NCBI GenBank assembly: GCA_021018995.1
Contig: CM037596.1
Location: 9,189,501-9,253,500, forward strand
Origin: Chloranthus sessilifolius
Taxonomy: Eukaryota; Streptophyta; Magnoliopsida; Chloranthales; Chloranthaceae
DNA: 64,000 nucleotides
Direction of reading: 5' to 3'
Shown here: positions 1-27,521 of the stretch, in pieces
Layout: each line of letters starts with the position of its first letter
How positions within the stretch are numbered: the stretch's first letter is position 1
Program-made: the position numbers and the translations under genes
The notes under the pieces: model-generated
Database searches by the model: none
What the model saw: the letters and a program-made list of their open reading frames with translations, nothing else
What the model was told of the DNA's origin: nothing

Positions 1-20
1 GGGCACCTAAACATGGACAA

Positions 21-757
21 CTAGAAAATAGGGATCGCCGAGAGCACCACTTTAACCAAGACCAGTCTACCCCCACTACTTAGCAGCCTGCCTTTCCATG
101 ATGACAATCGCTGCTCAAATTTCTGTACCACTGGGAGCCAGTCACTGCTAGAGAGCTTTCTGATCCCAAGAGGCATACCTAGGTACCGAATAGGCAGCCC
201 CTCAATGCGACACCCAACCGACCCAACGAAGGATGTCAACAATTCTTCCTCCACCCTAATCCCCGATATAGTAGATTTAAGGAGATTAACCCGTTGACCT
301 GACATCGCCTCATAAACCGAGAGAACATCAGCCATAGCTTGGATTTCCGACTCATCTACCTTCCCAAATAAGTTTGTGTCGTCTGCGTACTGAAGGTGCG
401 TAATAAATCGCCCCTGCTCGCCAACTCTGATACCAGTAAGCATCCCCAAGGCCCTTGCGCGCCCGATTAGCCCCGACAAAGCCTCCCCCACCATATTAAA
501 AAGGAAGGGAGAGAGAGGATCACCTTGCCTGAGACCCCTGGAACTCTTAAAATACCCCGCCGCAGTCCCATTTATCAACACCGAGAACCATAGAGACAAA
601 TAGCACCCGCGCAACCACTTCCTCCAAGTGGCACCAAACCCCAACCTTCCACAAGCATATAATCCAAACTCTCCCAACTAACTCTATCATAAGCCTTCTC
701 CATATCCACCTTCCAAACTACCGCCGGACTACGAAGCACATCCCTTCTTAATGTCAT
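21..757 (-). mobile_element. LINE (non-LTR) reverse transcriptase fragment
   Basis: This is the middle of a plant L1-type LINE reverse transcriptase, read on the minus strand. Visible motifs in order are KVDMEKAYDRVSW, then GLRQGDPLSPFLF, then the catalytic QYADDTNLFG, then YLGMPLG. The RT would copy LINE RNA by target-primed reverse transcription. The reading frame changes once near position 650, between DYMLV and RLGFGATWRKW, so the copy is dead. The 5' side of the element stops at about 757, where the sequence becomes AT-rich and non-coding. The other side runs to the window edge. No endonuclease domain or poly-A tail is in view. It probably lies in an upstream intron of the CCR4-like gene, or just upstream of that gene. 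Confidence 0.9.
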
Positions 758-759
758 TA

Positions 760-1794
760 ATTTTGTAACTTTAATTTGATAGTATAAATATAATAGTTAC
801 TTATAAATATAAATGCCATATATATTCACATAATCACCAATGTCTAACCAATATCGTTTCGTGCCAATATCACATTAATCTCATATCTATGTCATACAAA
901 AACCTTTTTTGCCTTTAGGCACAAATACCGGTACTAAATCACAAAACTTGTGACTGCTTGAAAAGTTGAGTCTAAATCACAATTTTTTACGTAGCTGCAA
1001 TTTTCAAGAATTAATTGTGACTTATTAAAAATTGGTTATTTTTATTATTTCGATCATTGCGATTAAATCACGAGTTTTATGCCTTGCAATTTTTTTTTTC
1101 TTGACATATAATTTTTCTCATTAATTAACTTCAACAAAAAGTTTCTTAATACGCCTCCAGTTTAAACTTTTAATTGTTGTATTTTAAAAATTCAATTAAA
1201 TATAAGTGATGGAGTTTTAAAATAAGGGTTTAAAATATCTAAAACCTTAGTTTCATAATTTTCTAACATTTCTTCCAATATTTCTTTTTTCTAACTTGGC
1301 CCATTTTCCGAATTGTATTTTTTTCCCTTGCCCTAGCCGAATAATTTTCAAATCCCAGATATTTTCTCTCTTCTTTCTTCGAATTTTACCGATTTTTCTC
1401 AAATTACATAATTTTGCTCTCTCCGAATAGTTCCTGATGCCTGACCTAATGACTATGCCAGTACCTGGTACTAACTCCTAGTATCTATGGTTGCGAAGCT
1501 ATTAGCTTCTTTATAGAGATGAGAAATATGAGAATCATTTTTGCTATTTGTTGTGGGACATCGATATTACTTCAAACTACTTAGTATTGTCAAATTTTTT
1601 CGCTATTATTTTCCATTCAAATATAAGGGTATAGTGTAGAATTACCTTCATATGATTTTTACATGTTAAGGAATGCACTTTTGAATTTCATTTGCTGAAT
1701 AGAAGCTTCGATCCCCCCAAATCCCTTCTCACAATGATGGAGAGCTATGGGTCAATGTGTGTGCTTCTTATCTTTTATTTACAGGACTCAAGAG
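760..1794. other. AT-rich non-coding stretch, no gene seen
   Basis: No exon, RNA gene or intact element could be recognised. It contains long T runs and repeated short words such as AAATCACAA and AATTGTGA. Similar words recur near 17640-17750, which hints at a decayed dispersed repeat. Confidence 0.5.
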
Positions 1795-2082
1795 CATGAT
1801 ATTAAAACTCGGCTGATACTGATACTTATCAGAGATACATACTAGTATCTCTAGAAACTGATACCAATACCGCCCCTGATACAGGTATCGATATTGACCG
1901 ATACTGTCTCCATATCGGCCAATACTATCTCGATATCGGATAATACTGTATCGGTTTTTACCGATACAATCATTTTTCTTATTTTTTTTGAAAAAAAAAG
2001 CTGGTTTCGGTATCACTAATACCGTCCGATACGTATCGATCCAATGATTGGAACGATACCCAATACTGAGTTTGATACCTTG
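1795..2082 (-). mobile_element. CGATAC-rich MITE, copy 1
   Basis: A 288-bp element dense in GATACCGATA-type words. On the minus strand it begins CAAGGTATCAAACTC. The opposite end reads CATGATATTAAAACTC, giving imperfect terminal inverted repeats. Flanks ctcaagag and cctaagag match at 6 of 8 positions and could be an old 8-bp target duplication. It is the same family as 11430-11699, in opposite orientation, and resembles 51834-52050. There is no coding capacity. Confidence 0.65.
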
Positions 2083-2094
2083 CCTAAGAGAATG

Positions 2095-3115
2095 AAGAAG
2101 TTGGATTGGTGTGTGCCGTAAGCACTTGCTAATCGATCAATAGATAAAAGAGAATCTGGTGGAAAGTTCAAGAAGAGAAGAAGGAAGAGAGATCAAGAGA
2201 ACAAAAATTAGGAGCTTTTACATGGCTGTTTACACTAATTAACTTACCCGGATCTCAAGGAAATAGGCCTAAGAATCAACCTATAGACTCGAGAGGAACA
2301 AGAATCTAAGTTCTACTCTAATTTTTTTTTAATAGTTTTGTTCGTTAAATATAACCTCCCATGGGGAGCACAACTCAACCTATATATTGAGGCTCATTTA
2401 ATTCAGTCGTAGATTAATTACAATAAATCTTAGTTCCTTAGTGTCGAACTAGACTTTCTATGCGAAGAAAATAAAATTTAGTGGCTTTCTAAATCGACAA
2501 TGCTACTTTTTTTTTGCAAGCCAAACTTTATATTCCAAATTAAAACATTAACTCGCTAATTAATAAAGATGTTCCTAACACAATTGCTAATTAAAAAAAA
2601 ATCATATTAGAAGTTTAGAGCCTACTACTACAAAAGCCCAAAATAGAACCTAGCAAAAACTAATCTTCTAAATTCATCCACCACTACTAAATGGTAACTT
2701 AGGGAGTCCAAATTAGTATGGTGGACCTGCCTAGTATGGATCTCCTAAATACGCTCTTTAGTTCACTCAATTTTCTTGTTTATGCTCTTTTTCCAAAATT
2801 CCCATGTTCAAGATGGTAATTTACAGTCATGTTTTCTCCTATTTTCACATGTGGAGTGAAAGCATTAAGGAATATAAATTGTTTGCCTCTCTTGGATATA
2901 AATATACAAGATATGGAGCATGAGTAAGGAAGAACACTGTATCATAATCTCCTTTGTTCACATGATGAGTGAAAGCTTGGAGGAATATAAAGATATTTCC
3001 CTCTCTTTAGGTAAATTATAAGATATGGAGCATGAGTAGGGAGGAGTACTACATCATACTACCCCAGTTGAAAAAAAACTCTTCCTCGAGTTTCATTCTT
3101 TAAAGGTCGCAACTA
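2095..3115 (-). mobile_element. Ty3/gypsy LTR relic with pol-end junction
   Basis: On the minus strand, 3050-3110 reads like the typical end of a plant gypsy pol: an AACTCGAGG-type stretch, then a purine-rich run with GGGGTAGTATGATG, where the LTR begins. A TATA box (CAATATATAGG on the minus strand) lies near 2385. The remaining LTR runs left to about 2100. This is a fossil; no paired LTR was found in the window. Confidence 0.5.
2850..3057. repeat. Two tandem copies of a ~112-bp unit
   Basis: The segment with GAGTGAAAGC, GGAATATAAA and AGATATGGAGCATGAGTA occurs at 2853-2946 and again at 2965-3057, with about 15-20 percent difference. It lies inside the LTR relic. Confidence 0.75.
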
Positions 3116-3339
3116 TATTAGTGATTGATGTTGTTGCCAATCATTTGTTTTGAAAATGTTCGTTCAAAATTTGGCATTATCTCTATGAGGTCTAGGTATA
3201 TCTTTGAGGGTGAAGTTGGAAAATATATTAAAGGTTCATTTAGAAACTGATCTACATAATCATACCGCATCTTTTTGATGATGGTGATGTAATCTTGTGG
3301 ATATCCATTTGAATCACATGATTCTTGACCTATTAGAAA

Positions 3340-3797
3340 CAGTGTTACCTAGACACATGGCACGGGTGCCAGTATCATGGTGTCACACATTTGGCATGCG
3401 AATTTCTAAAGATTCCAATAACTAGAACATATTTAGAAAAAATTTGAAGGGAAATATAAAAGAGCCAATTGAGATATGTAATGAAAAGATACATAATATA
3501 TGTCATGAACCTAACTAAAAGTATACTATATTGTACAAATCGTTTTCAAGGACCAAGTTTTTAAAATTGTTTTCAAGGACCAAGTCTTTTATTTTATAAG
3601 TTACTAAACTCTACACAAATTTTTTTTTTTAATAAAACGATGGTTCATTTTATCATGTCAAAACAAGGACCATTTTGATGATATTATATGGTTATTTCAT
3701 ACATGTCTAGAAGTGTCGTGCTGTGTTGAGGAGTGTCCAAGTGCCACCAAGTGCCAGCATAACAAAATCCCAAAACAGAAGTGCCTAGGTAACACTG
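3340..3797. mobile_element. hAT-type MITE with TIR CAGTGTTACCTAG
   Basis: A 458-bp non-coding element. It starts CAGTGTTACCTAGACAC and its other end, reverse-complemented, starts CAGTGTTACCTAGGCAC. The flanks attagaaa (3332-3339) and attagata (3798-3805) match at 7 of 8 positions, as expected for a hAT target duplication. The TIR type is common in plant hAT MITEs. Confidence 0.85.
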
Positions 3798-4349
3798 ATT
3801 AGATAGCTGGCTTGATAGGCGTTCCATGATTTCATCAAATCTCACTATATTTGGTATGAAAGACTTGGCCGAATTGTCAGCTATATTTTATGTTATGATT
3901 TGATGACACTGCAATGCCTTTGTAATTTCCTCATAACTTTCTTTGTAACCGTCGCATTTGTATGACTCTTGATTTCTTTGTCACAGCCATCAAGAGAACG
4001 AAGAAAACCCAACACACGTACAGGAAGACGATTTGGTTAATTCTTCTATCAACTCATTGACATCGTGTTGATGTTTGTGTTTTTCGTAGTTCCATGCCCC
4101 GTAACATACCTATTGTAGAAATTTTGGTTAATAGCAGACTTCTGTATTTTGTGTATCTTCCTCAAGTTAATCTGTTGATCCATGATTCTGTTCTTGAACA
4201 GGATTATAAAATATTTATGTCATGTCTCTGGCAATAACTTCACTGTCTTCATCAAATGCTTCGTTTTTCATCACCAGATCTAAATTCTGATAGTATTCGC
4301 GAAGTATTTAAAATATCTTAATTCTGATAGTAATTTGCCCATGTTATAG

Positions 4350-19649
<15,300 letters not shown>

Positions 19650-21424
19650 CTACCACATTCCCTCTTCAAATCCGTGTTATAACAGGCAAGTCTTGACTCA
19701 ACCAAGTTTTCAGTTGGACGGAGCATTGAAACACTGTAAGCAGGTCACCCTATTTAAATATAGAAAACTAATAGCTCATGTAAGAAAATAGCTATTTTGA
19801 ATATGTGAAGGTAATTGAGTTTCTTTTGGGATATCGAAATTGCCTTGCTTTGGGCTAAAATTCATAATGAATAATGAGATGTAAGAAATGTTTATAGATA
19901 GAAACCATGAGAAGTAACCATTTTGGGCCCACATGGCCATGCATTTATTGTTAATTTGTTATTATTATTTTATAATCATTTTAAGTTTTTCATGGGATGG
20001 CTATGACTTGTACCACACTCAGCCTGAAAATCGTGCATATTAAATCATTAGAACCATCCGATCAAAGCGCTGTAATATAAACCATTGTTCATATCTACTT
20101 TATTGTTCTTATTAAACGCTTTGAGCAGATGGTTCCAATGCTCTAATATGCGTGATTTTTGGATTGAGTGATGGAATTGATGGCCACCGACATAAAACAT
20201 TTTAAAACATCAAAGATGTATTCCATGTGGCCTAAATGGGTACTTCTCATGGCACACTGTCCAGTATCCCTGTAAAGTTGTCGTAGGAGTCGATCCCAAT
20301 TCATAAATGTACACAATTGTGTATCAGGTCAACTATTTGTAGTATTAAATTTTATAGAAGGAATTGGACAGCTACTACGGGGTCTGAAGTTGTCAAGATG
20401 AAGGATATCATTCATTGGAAATAGAGGATGGCTTAGAGTTCAAGATATTGATTTTTTCTTTCAATATCTTCCCTTGGATTTGTTTTGTATTTTATTTTTA
20501 TTGATGGGAAGCTGTTTTTGAGGGGAAATTCCATGTCTACAAATTTGATATGATGCCTTGTCCAGTGGTCCTTGCACTCTGAACCCTCCATCTTGGTTAG
20601 TTAATATCTATTATTCCATCATAGTCAACCATTTGATCCAATTCTTGATGCAGTGCTCGAAAAGGTGGCAGATTTGGAGGCTGAAACAGTGGTTAAAGGT
20701 GCTGGAACCAGCCCAGAATTCACGAGATTCGAGAGCATAAAAATAAGATGGAAGTGTCTTTTTATTTAAAGGCTCAATGGGCTGAGATATGGAAAGCCAA
20801 ATGGGCCTTAGGAGTGGCTAAAGATGCATGCCACGTACCTCTTTGTGGCCATGTGACCCAGCTGAAGTGGAATATAGTTGTTCTTTAGGTGGCGTAACAT
20901 GATCGCATAAATGGGCAGTTATGAAAGATTAAGATCTTGGTAGTTCTGAAGACTTTCAATTTTTTTTTATTGCTTTCTACTTTAGTTGCGGCTTCTAGAA
21001 AGTGAGAATAGTTGTAGGATATTTCTATTTAGAGTTCAAGAAAATTACGAGTCTAGTTAGAGATAGAATAAGAGTTTCCTTTTTGTTTTCTTTATGTTGC
21101 ATGTGCAGGAGAACTTAAACTTAGTGTGGTGATATTTTTATAAATGAAACTTTTCTTTTCTGATGAGAAAAAGAGAACTGTATTCTGTCTTCTTAGACGA
21201 TTGTGCCTGCTGTTTAAAGAGAACCGTATTCTGTCTTCTTAGATGATTGTGGCTGCTGTTTATGATGTGTGATTCTTTAGTCCAGATTTAAGTATTGATT
21301 GTGACACTTCCAATCCAAATTTTGATGAGAAATCTGCACATGTTTTGTGATTGATCGAGAGGTGTTTGTTACTGTTTTCTGTCATGACTGTCATCTCATG
21401 GTGCGAGTCTTAACTTCTGCTGCT
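19650..21424 (+). other. 3' flank of the CCR4-like gene, possible 3' UTR exons
   Basis: After the TGA there is CACTGTAAGCAGG near 19733, a possible donor, and TTGATGCAG near 20654, a possible acceptor. These could mark a 3' UTR intron. A frame from 20650 to 20765 reads DAVLEKVADLEAETVVKGAG and looks coding-like but is unrecognised. No poly-A signal can be fixed. Apart from the foldback element at 19905-20252, the rest is plain AT-rich sequence. Confidence 0.3.
19905..20252. mobile_element. Foldback element, TIR CCATGAGAAGTAACCATTT
   Basis: The left end CCATGAGAAGTAACCATTT pairs with the inverted right end CCATGAGAAGTACCCATTT. Inner arms (AATCGTGCATATTAAA, AACCATCCGATC) also recur inverted around 20110-20170, so most of the element can fold. 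Target duplications are not clear. Confidence 0.75.
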
Positions 21425-21822
21425 TGTCACGTACCGCGCCTAGCAAGAGATCTTTCCTACCATATTTGTACTATAGAGGTCTATGGGAGGCTCAATGGAA
21501 GATTCTAGACCAATAAAGGTCTGGACTCATGGAAGAATGTAGAGATAAGGAAGTGTGTAGAAGTCTCTAGAGAGAGTTCTAGAGCTTTCCATAACCATTG
21601 GATGTGTGATACATGTATCAATCTTACACCGTCCATTGTACGCTAAGGAGCCTATAAATAGGGTAGGCCTCATTGCAAGACACCTCAGAATTTTGTAAGC
21701 ATTCTTGAGTTAATAGAAGGTTCTTCTTTCCTTCCCTCTCTTAATCTCTTGTGGGTTTTCGGAGTTTGGCTGATCTTGCATCATTAAGGAGCGAGTGAGC
21801 GGAAGAGTATATTCATATGTTA
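21425..21822 (+). mobile_element. Solo LTR-like relic
   Basis: It starts TGTCACGTACCGCGCC, contains a TATA box CCTATAAATAGGG near 21651, and then a leader with TTGAGTTAATAGAAGG and a T/C-rich stretch. The 5-mer ctgct lies on both sides (21420-21424 and 21823-21827) as a possible target duplication. The right end lacks the usual CA, so that boundary is uncertain. Confidence 0.5.
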
Positions 21823-21829
21823 CTGCTGT

Positions 21830-22260
21830 GACAGTGGAGTGCTGTACCATATATATTTTATTTGTTAATTACTCTTTATACAACAATTTATATACTAATA
21901 TCATGATGTATTTGTGAGGGATTGGACTGCTTTTAACATAGAATTCAGGGCAGATCTTGCGATTTTTATCGCTGTTTTAACTGTGTATTTACACAAAATA
22001 ACTGAGTTAAAATACTTTGTAATCGGGGTAGTTTGATTGTGTTGCTGCACAACAGAAACTGATTTTTAAGTTGTCGAGACTCAACAGACGAGTGTATAAA
22101 CTCCTATAGAAACATAGGCGGAGAAGCGAGACGAGACAAGTGTAGCCCTTGGCCACTAGGCTCGTTCCTCGCGATAGAACCATCAATGGTAGTCAGTTGG
22201 TTCTCTACGAGTGTCAAACGAAAAATAGGCACTTTGTACTATTATTTATATGAGAACAAA
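21830..22260. other. Unassigned AT-rich stretch
   Basis: No gene or clear repeat seen. It may belong to a decayed LTR element, given GTCGAGACTCAACAG and GAGACGAGACAAG. Confidence 0.3.
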
Positions 22261-22265
22261 CCTCC

Positions 22266-22640
22266 TCAGATTGCTCGCCCCGACTGACCAATCGTTTCGG
22301 ATGGACTACTAATAGGTTGTCTGCATAAGAAAAAATGGGTGTAGGTATTGCTCGGATCGTCAAAAAGATACCAACAATGTAGGGATTTGGTTAGCTGACT
22401 AATAGAAACTAGATTCTTATCTAATCTAGGGATATGAAAGAGTAGGCCCATAAGACAATGACACTTTTCCTATACCACTAATAGGAACAATTGTACCATA
22501 CACTAGATTCACGCTATATGCAATGTCTCCCTCGGAGTTACCCGAGAACTCTGGTGGAGATAACAATTCATTGTGAGAACTAGTCATGTGGTCATCATTT
22601 ACTTACCCAAATTTTAACATATTGTGGGCTATGGTGTGCA
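22266..22640 (-). mobile_element. Ty1/copia fragment (protease/pre-integrase region)
   Basis: On the minus strand DHMTSSHNELLSPPEF and HIPRLDKNLVSISQLTKS match the region between protease and integrase of plant copia polyproteins. Only this fragment remains, and it is broken. It lies next to the end of the LTR at 22671-23500, so most of the interior has been lost. Confidence 0.75.
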
Positions 22641-22670
22641 TAAATTGGAATCCGAGAGGTTGTTATTTTA

Positions 22671-23500
22671 TGTGACGCGGGACAAAATGTTAAAACTTAA
22701 TATGCAAATTTGGGATTAATTTTTAGAAAGAATTGAATAGCGGAAATATTTAAAATCATGCAACACATTAAAACTAATTCAATGAAATTAATAAAACAAG
22801 TTAGATTAATCCGTTTAGCATTTGCATGCGTGAAATTTTTTTCGATCTAGAAAAACAACTCTGATGAAGGAACTCGGAATTCGTTCTATTTTAGGGCATC
22901 AATCGACAATCGCAATATCGTCCCTTGACTCATCGGAGATTTTAATCGAAATAAAGCTTAGAATAATTTAGCAAAGGAAAACAATTTTGAGGATTTTGAT
23001 TTTATCAACGGAATTAAAGAAAGATAATACCTGACAATAATTAAAGAAAAGACAAAATAAAAGGATAGATTCTAAGGCTTCACACTAAAGGGTTTTCCGA
23101 AGCTTTACACCACGGCTATACGCCGGCTTCGCACCAAGTCGCACGAGGAACGATTGCTCACTCCTCAAGGTTTTGAAGGATTCACTCCCTCGGTTGAAAA
23201 CTCTCCACAAGCTCTCTAGGGTTTGCACAAAAGCAACTCTCTTTCATTCAATAATAAAAAACTAACTAAAAGTTTTTACAAGTCTCTATATATAGGCCAC
23301 CAAAAATAAAATTCGTAATAAAAAAGTTCTAATACTAATAAAACACAAAAAAAGAAAGTTTCCATAAAATCCCGTCGTTGAAGCTCGCTCGAGCGAGGAT
23401 ATAACCGCTCGCGTGAGGGCTCGCTTGAGCGAGTTTAAGTGATCGCTCGAGCGAGGGCTCGCTGCAGCATTCTCCTTTATGTCTGGTTTTAATTTTTTCA
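22671..23500 (-). mobile_element. LTR relic (minus strand) with palindrome array
   Basis: On the minus strand the LTR ends near TCCCGCGTCACA at about 22671. A TATA box GGCCTATATATAG lies at 23285-23297, with an array of GCTCGAGCGAG words upstream at 23383-23467. A long leader with GAGAGTTGC and AACCCTAGAGAGC follows the TATA box. Layout and leader resemble the LTR at 15660-16850. Confidence 0.6.
23383..23467. repeat. Palindrome array, word GCTCGAGCGAG
   Basis: About five copies of GCTCGCTCGAGCGAG-like words in 85 bp, CpG-rich, ending about 90 bp upstream of the minus-strand TATA box. Confidence 0.85.
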
Positions 23501-23689
23501 CGGGCCGTTTGAAAGCCCATATATGGGTCAATTTCTTTCTTACTGATTTTCTTCGATTAGCTCGGTCACGATCCAAACATGCGAATTTGAATTCCCCGTC
23601 ATTATGGTAATAGACAAGTTGCCTCCACGAATGTTGAATCAACAAATAAATCGGTTGGAAGGATAATGGAGGTGTTACGAAAAATGGAT

Positions 23690-24115
23690 GAGTTAACACA
23701 TGAACATGGGACCACAATGGAAGTTGACCATGAGCACATGGGGTATGAAATGGATGCGTTGCTATCACTGACGAAGGGTTTCGTCTAGATTCGATCATGA
23801 GGGTCATAGTTATCGCTGTCGGGATTGAGGATATAATTATGGAATCAAGGAAGATATGATGGAATTCCATGGAAGGTTAAATAGGGGTCAGCTTTTGAAT
23901 TGGATGGGCAAGGTGGAAAATATCTTTGAACTAAAAGCGATACCTTATCATCAAAGAGTGAATTTTTTTCGGATATGCCCTCACATGGTGTGAGGATGTC
24001 CAATCGGATATGCCCTCACATGGTGTGAGAAGAAGAAATCACATCCAAGGAGTCAGCTTTTCACAGCAACCTACGCCATAGACGTCTATCAATGTTTGTC
24101 AAAGGGTCATGTAAT
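23690..24115 (+). mobile_element. Ty3/gypsy gag fragment
   Basis: The residues EFHGRLNRGQLLNWMGKVE and FELKAIPYHQRVNFF match the conserved opening of plant gypsy gag (FNG...WL..IE..FE...I....KV). It is broken. CGGATATGCCCTCACATGG occurs twice in a short direct repeat (about 23958-24028). Confidence 0.65.
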
Positions 24116-24489
24116 ATGCGGAAGAATTCCATCTTCTTTACCACGCTGGCCAAGCTGCGTGAAACATAAGATCAATGGCTTGGAAATACAGGAATTGGTT
24201 GCGCTTGTGAACAAGGGTGGACACGTACCTTGACAGGGGCTTGGCCCTCCCCAAACTTCATAAAAAATTGTCTTAGGGGTCCTATGGGCTATGCAATTGC
24301 CCCCCATTACAGAGTTCAGGGCCCATTTTAGAAGCCATTTTAGCAGCCTTGTAAGTTGCAACTGCCCCTCTCTCTTGACCTAAGATGTTAAAAATGGTAA
24401 TGAAGATAATTTCATTACTAATGTTGTCGTTGTTGCTCTTTATTCTGAAAGTGTAAAAATGGGATATCTATCCTTTGGGCAGGATTTGA

Positions 24490-24760
24490 ACTCTTTAGAT
24501 CATTTCGCACCTATCAAACGATCATTTTTTATTCCACATGTTGCAGATCCCCAAAATATGCCCCTTGTGTGCAATGGCATATATCACGCCCAAACATGAT
24601 TTTAGGGCCATATTTTGGGGATCTCTGACATGTTGAATAAAAAATTGACCGTCGGATAAGCGTGCCATGATCTCCAGATTCTTTATATTGAAAATCTGAG
24701 TGAAACACGATTTCCATCATCTGATCCGTTTTAAGGGGTTCCGACTTAGGCGCTTTCAGA
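24490..24760. mobile_element. Foldback MITE, ATCCCCAAAATATG family
   Basis: Arms of about 85 bp: the left contains TTTTTTATTCCACATGTTGC and AGATCCCCAAAATATG, and the right is its reverse complement with ATTTTGGGGATC and TTGAATAAAAAATTGACCG. Related copies lie at 24814-25204, 29058-29405, 32650-32960 and 46292-46540. Confidence 0.7.
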
Positions 24761-24813
24761 GAACATGTGCGCCCATTTAGAGATACCCAAACAATATAAG
24801 CATAGGGTGTTGG

Positions 24814-25204
24814 TATTCTCACCCGTTTTCGGAGTAAGGACCACAATTTCTTCACAGACAAAAACCATTGACCGATTGTAATCAAATGATGGAGATTGTT
24901 TTTTGTTTCAATCTTCCCCAATAGATCTTCAGATCATGCCGCGTCTATCAGACGGTCAGTTGTTGATTCCACATGGTACATGTCCCTAAAACTGAATGTC
25001 AACTCCTTTGCCCACGATCAAGGTCACTTTTGGGGATGTGTGCTATGAGAAATCAATATCTGATTGTATGATAGATGCGACATGATCTTAAGATTTGTTT
25101 TTTATAGGATTAAGACATACATCTCTATCGTCTGATTCAAATCAGTCAATGATTTTCGTCCATGAAAAATTGTGTGGTCCTTACTCCGAAAATGGGTGAG
25201 AATA
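24814..25204. mobile_element. Foldback element, TIR TATTCTCACCCGTTTTCGG
   Basis: A 391-bp element. About 30 bp at each end are inverted repeats with one difference (24814-24843 and 25175-25204). The inner arms contain the AGACGGTCA, CACATG and TTTTGGGGATGTGTG words of the foldback family. No clear target duplication. Confidence 0.75.
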
Positions 25205-27283
25205 GCGGAACCCCATAAGCATATGGTATTGTCATATTGGCCCATGAATGCATATTTTAGCAATATTTTAAAAGAAATTCAACTTTTTGTAATAAATTTC
25301 CTTACCATGTATGAAATGGTAAAAATCTCAAAATAGTAGGTGCACAATAGTTTGCTCTAAAAATAGGGAACGACTCTCTTGACTTGTGTTTAAACGCGGT
25401 ACCGTCAAAGAGATATATCATCAATTAGAGGAATATGCGTAAAAAAATTATACTTCTTCAGAGATTATAATCATCTGATCAGTGCACTCTAATATTAATG
25501 GTTGTTCTTAATTTTGATGGCTGATGTTAAAATTCACCGATCTAATAGTTTACATCCACTCATAAGCACTATTAAACAGGCACATGCAAATGCATGTGGA
25601 TATTAATTTTTAAATGATTGAACTTGATTTTTAGACATCTATCGAGTGATTTGAATATTAAAAAAATATAGTACTTCCAAGTGTTCGTTACATCATCCAA
25701 TAATATGGTGGATTCTTAGAGCTGTGACCAAATTAATGCCATTGATTTAATTAATTCTATGAGAGTCATGGTCTTTAAGAGTTACAAACTTAGAATTTTG
25801 CTTGATTATTCAATTTGTGCTGCTCTCATACGCCTTTACTCGATATATAGCCAAGATCTTTGACCTTCAACTTACATTAATATTGGTTTGGATTTTCATA
25901 TACACTAATCTAAGAGAAGCAAGCTTCCTTGTAATTGGAGAGAAGAGGTCATAATCGCATGCCTCGTTTTCAATATCTATATTATAATAAAGTCTCATTA
26001 TTTCAAGAAAAAATGGAGAAACAATAAATATGAAGCGAGAGGTTCTAAATCTTTTAGTTATCTGCAATAAGATGGTTCTCGAGTGAAATGAAAGAAATTG
26101 GCTAAATAAGCTAATAAATTCTCCAAATCAATCAGCAATTTTGGGGGCTGGAGCAAATTTGGTAACTATACTTTTTTTTTTTTTGGATCGATAAGAGAAG
26201 ATATTTATCAAAAAAATCAGTGAGGGGCTGAAAAGATACAAAGAACAAAGCAAAACAGAAAAGCAGAAAGAAACTAAAAAGAAAATGAAAAGACAAAGTG
26301 CAAAGGGTGAGAAGCTAACACAGCTTCCAATATTTCAATAAATAGATATTCATATGATAGCCACAGAACATAATAACTTAACTAACAGAAAAGGATGACT
26401 TTACTATACAAGCTGCAAAAATTCAGGAACTTAAGACACTAAAGGACCTTCAATTGTTGAACAAATACATGACAAGGAAAAATGGCCACGTCTACTGATT
26501 TCCCACTTTAAATAAATTGCTCTATTCTTTTCATAGCCATGATATGTTTCTTCTCAATTTTTAATTTTAGTGTGGAGATGTTCTCATGCCCTTTACATTT
26601 CGAACTTGACTGACTAATTGAATAAAATTCCCTAGAATATTAAAAGCTTAAAAATGTAGATCGGTCAAGGTGTGCCAGGGATGTTGCTTATGCATTGAGA
26701 CACAAGAAAGTACTGATAGTACATTTCAATATGCATTTCTCCAATTGTAGAATATTTTTAATAGTTCAATTACCCAAACTAAAATTCCTTAAAACTACGG
26801 ACCTTAAATGAGAGAGAGAGAGGGGGGGACCTTCTAGACCACATGGAAATTGCCAATCATTGCAAAATTAAATGAGAGAGAGGGAGAACCTTCTAGATCA
26901 CATGAAAATTGTCAATAATTACAAAATTATTGGGACACGAGAAAGCTACAGTGTGTGGAAATGATAGAATCTCCAGCCATATCTAATTCCACCACATGGC
27001 ATGCCCCTGCTCTCTCATATCGAGCAAGTTGACAATCCTTTCCAAACTAAGAGGAGAGTGGGAGCTACCTAAAGCTGGGTTTCATGCGAAATAAATAAAA
27101 ATGTTGTTAAATTGTAGTGTGACAATTGCATATAAATCAAATGCAACTTTTATAACTTCAATTCCTCAAAGAGCTTATCAAAAAAAAAAAAAAAAAAATC
27201 ATCAAAGGGTTGTGGATACGAAAATATTGCTAGGCAAGAAAGTTAAAACTCCAATCAAGTAACAATTTAGATAGTTTATAATT
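25205..27283. other. Non-coding AT-rich stretch
   Basis: No gene seen. The part at 25395-25620 (ACCGTCAAAGAGATA, AATCATCTGATC, TGTTAAAATTCACC) is a diverged copy of 54660-54850, an old dispersed repeat. A poly-T run at 26170-26184 may mark a retroposed tail. Confidence 0.45.
26808..26940. repeat. Two tandem copies of a ~62-bp unit
   Basis: AAATGAGAGAGAG, ACCTTCTAGACCACATG, AAATTGCCAAT is repeated with a few changes. Confidence 0.75.
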
Positions 27284-27292
27284 ATATTGAAG

Positions 27293-27521
27293 GGCACTTT
27301 AGAAAACAATGCCTCAAAAACAAACTTTTTAGCAAAAAAGATCTGACCTCAAATGTTTTAGAAAATGGTGCTTTCACGAATTTTGGAACTTCATAAAACT
27401 ATGAAAGCACCATTTTTCTGAAGTTCCAAAATCCAAGAAAGCATCGTTTTTCTAAAACGTTTGAGGTCGGGTCTTTTTTGCTAAAAAGTTTGTTTTTGAG
27501 GTATTTTCTCTAATTATCCCT
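27293..27521. mobile_element. MULE-like hairpin MITE with 9-bp target duplication
   Basis: A 229-bp near-perfect inverted repeat with arms of roughly 100 bp and a loop of about 25 bases. Both arms contain CCTCAAAAACAAACTTTTTA and AGCAAAAAAGATC-type words. Flanks atattgaag (27284-27292 and 27522-27530) are identical 9-mers, the size made by Mutator-like transposases. It is non-coding. Confidence 0.88.

Noticed and set aside
20600-20770. Confident extra exon of the CCR4-like protein
   Set aside because: The catalytic domain already ends with SDH plus a short tail and a stop at 19647-19649, so this frame cannot be placed in the protein.
23286-23870. 194-codon minus-strand ORF
   Set aside because: It runs across the LTR relic, the palindrome array and the antisense of a gypsy gag fragment, and shows no domain.
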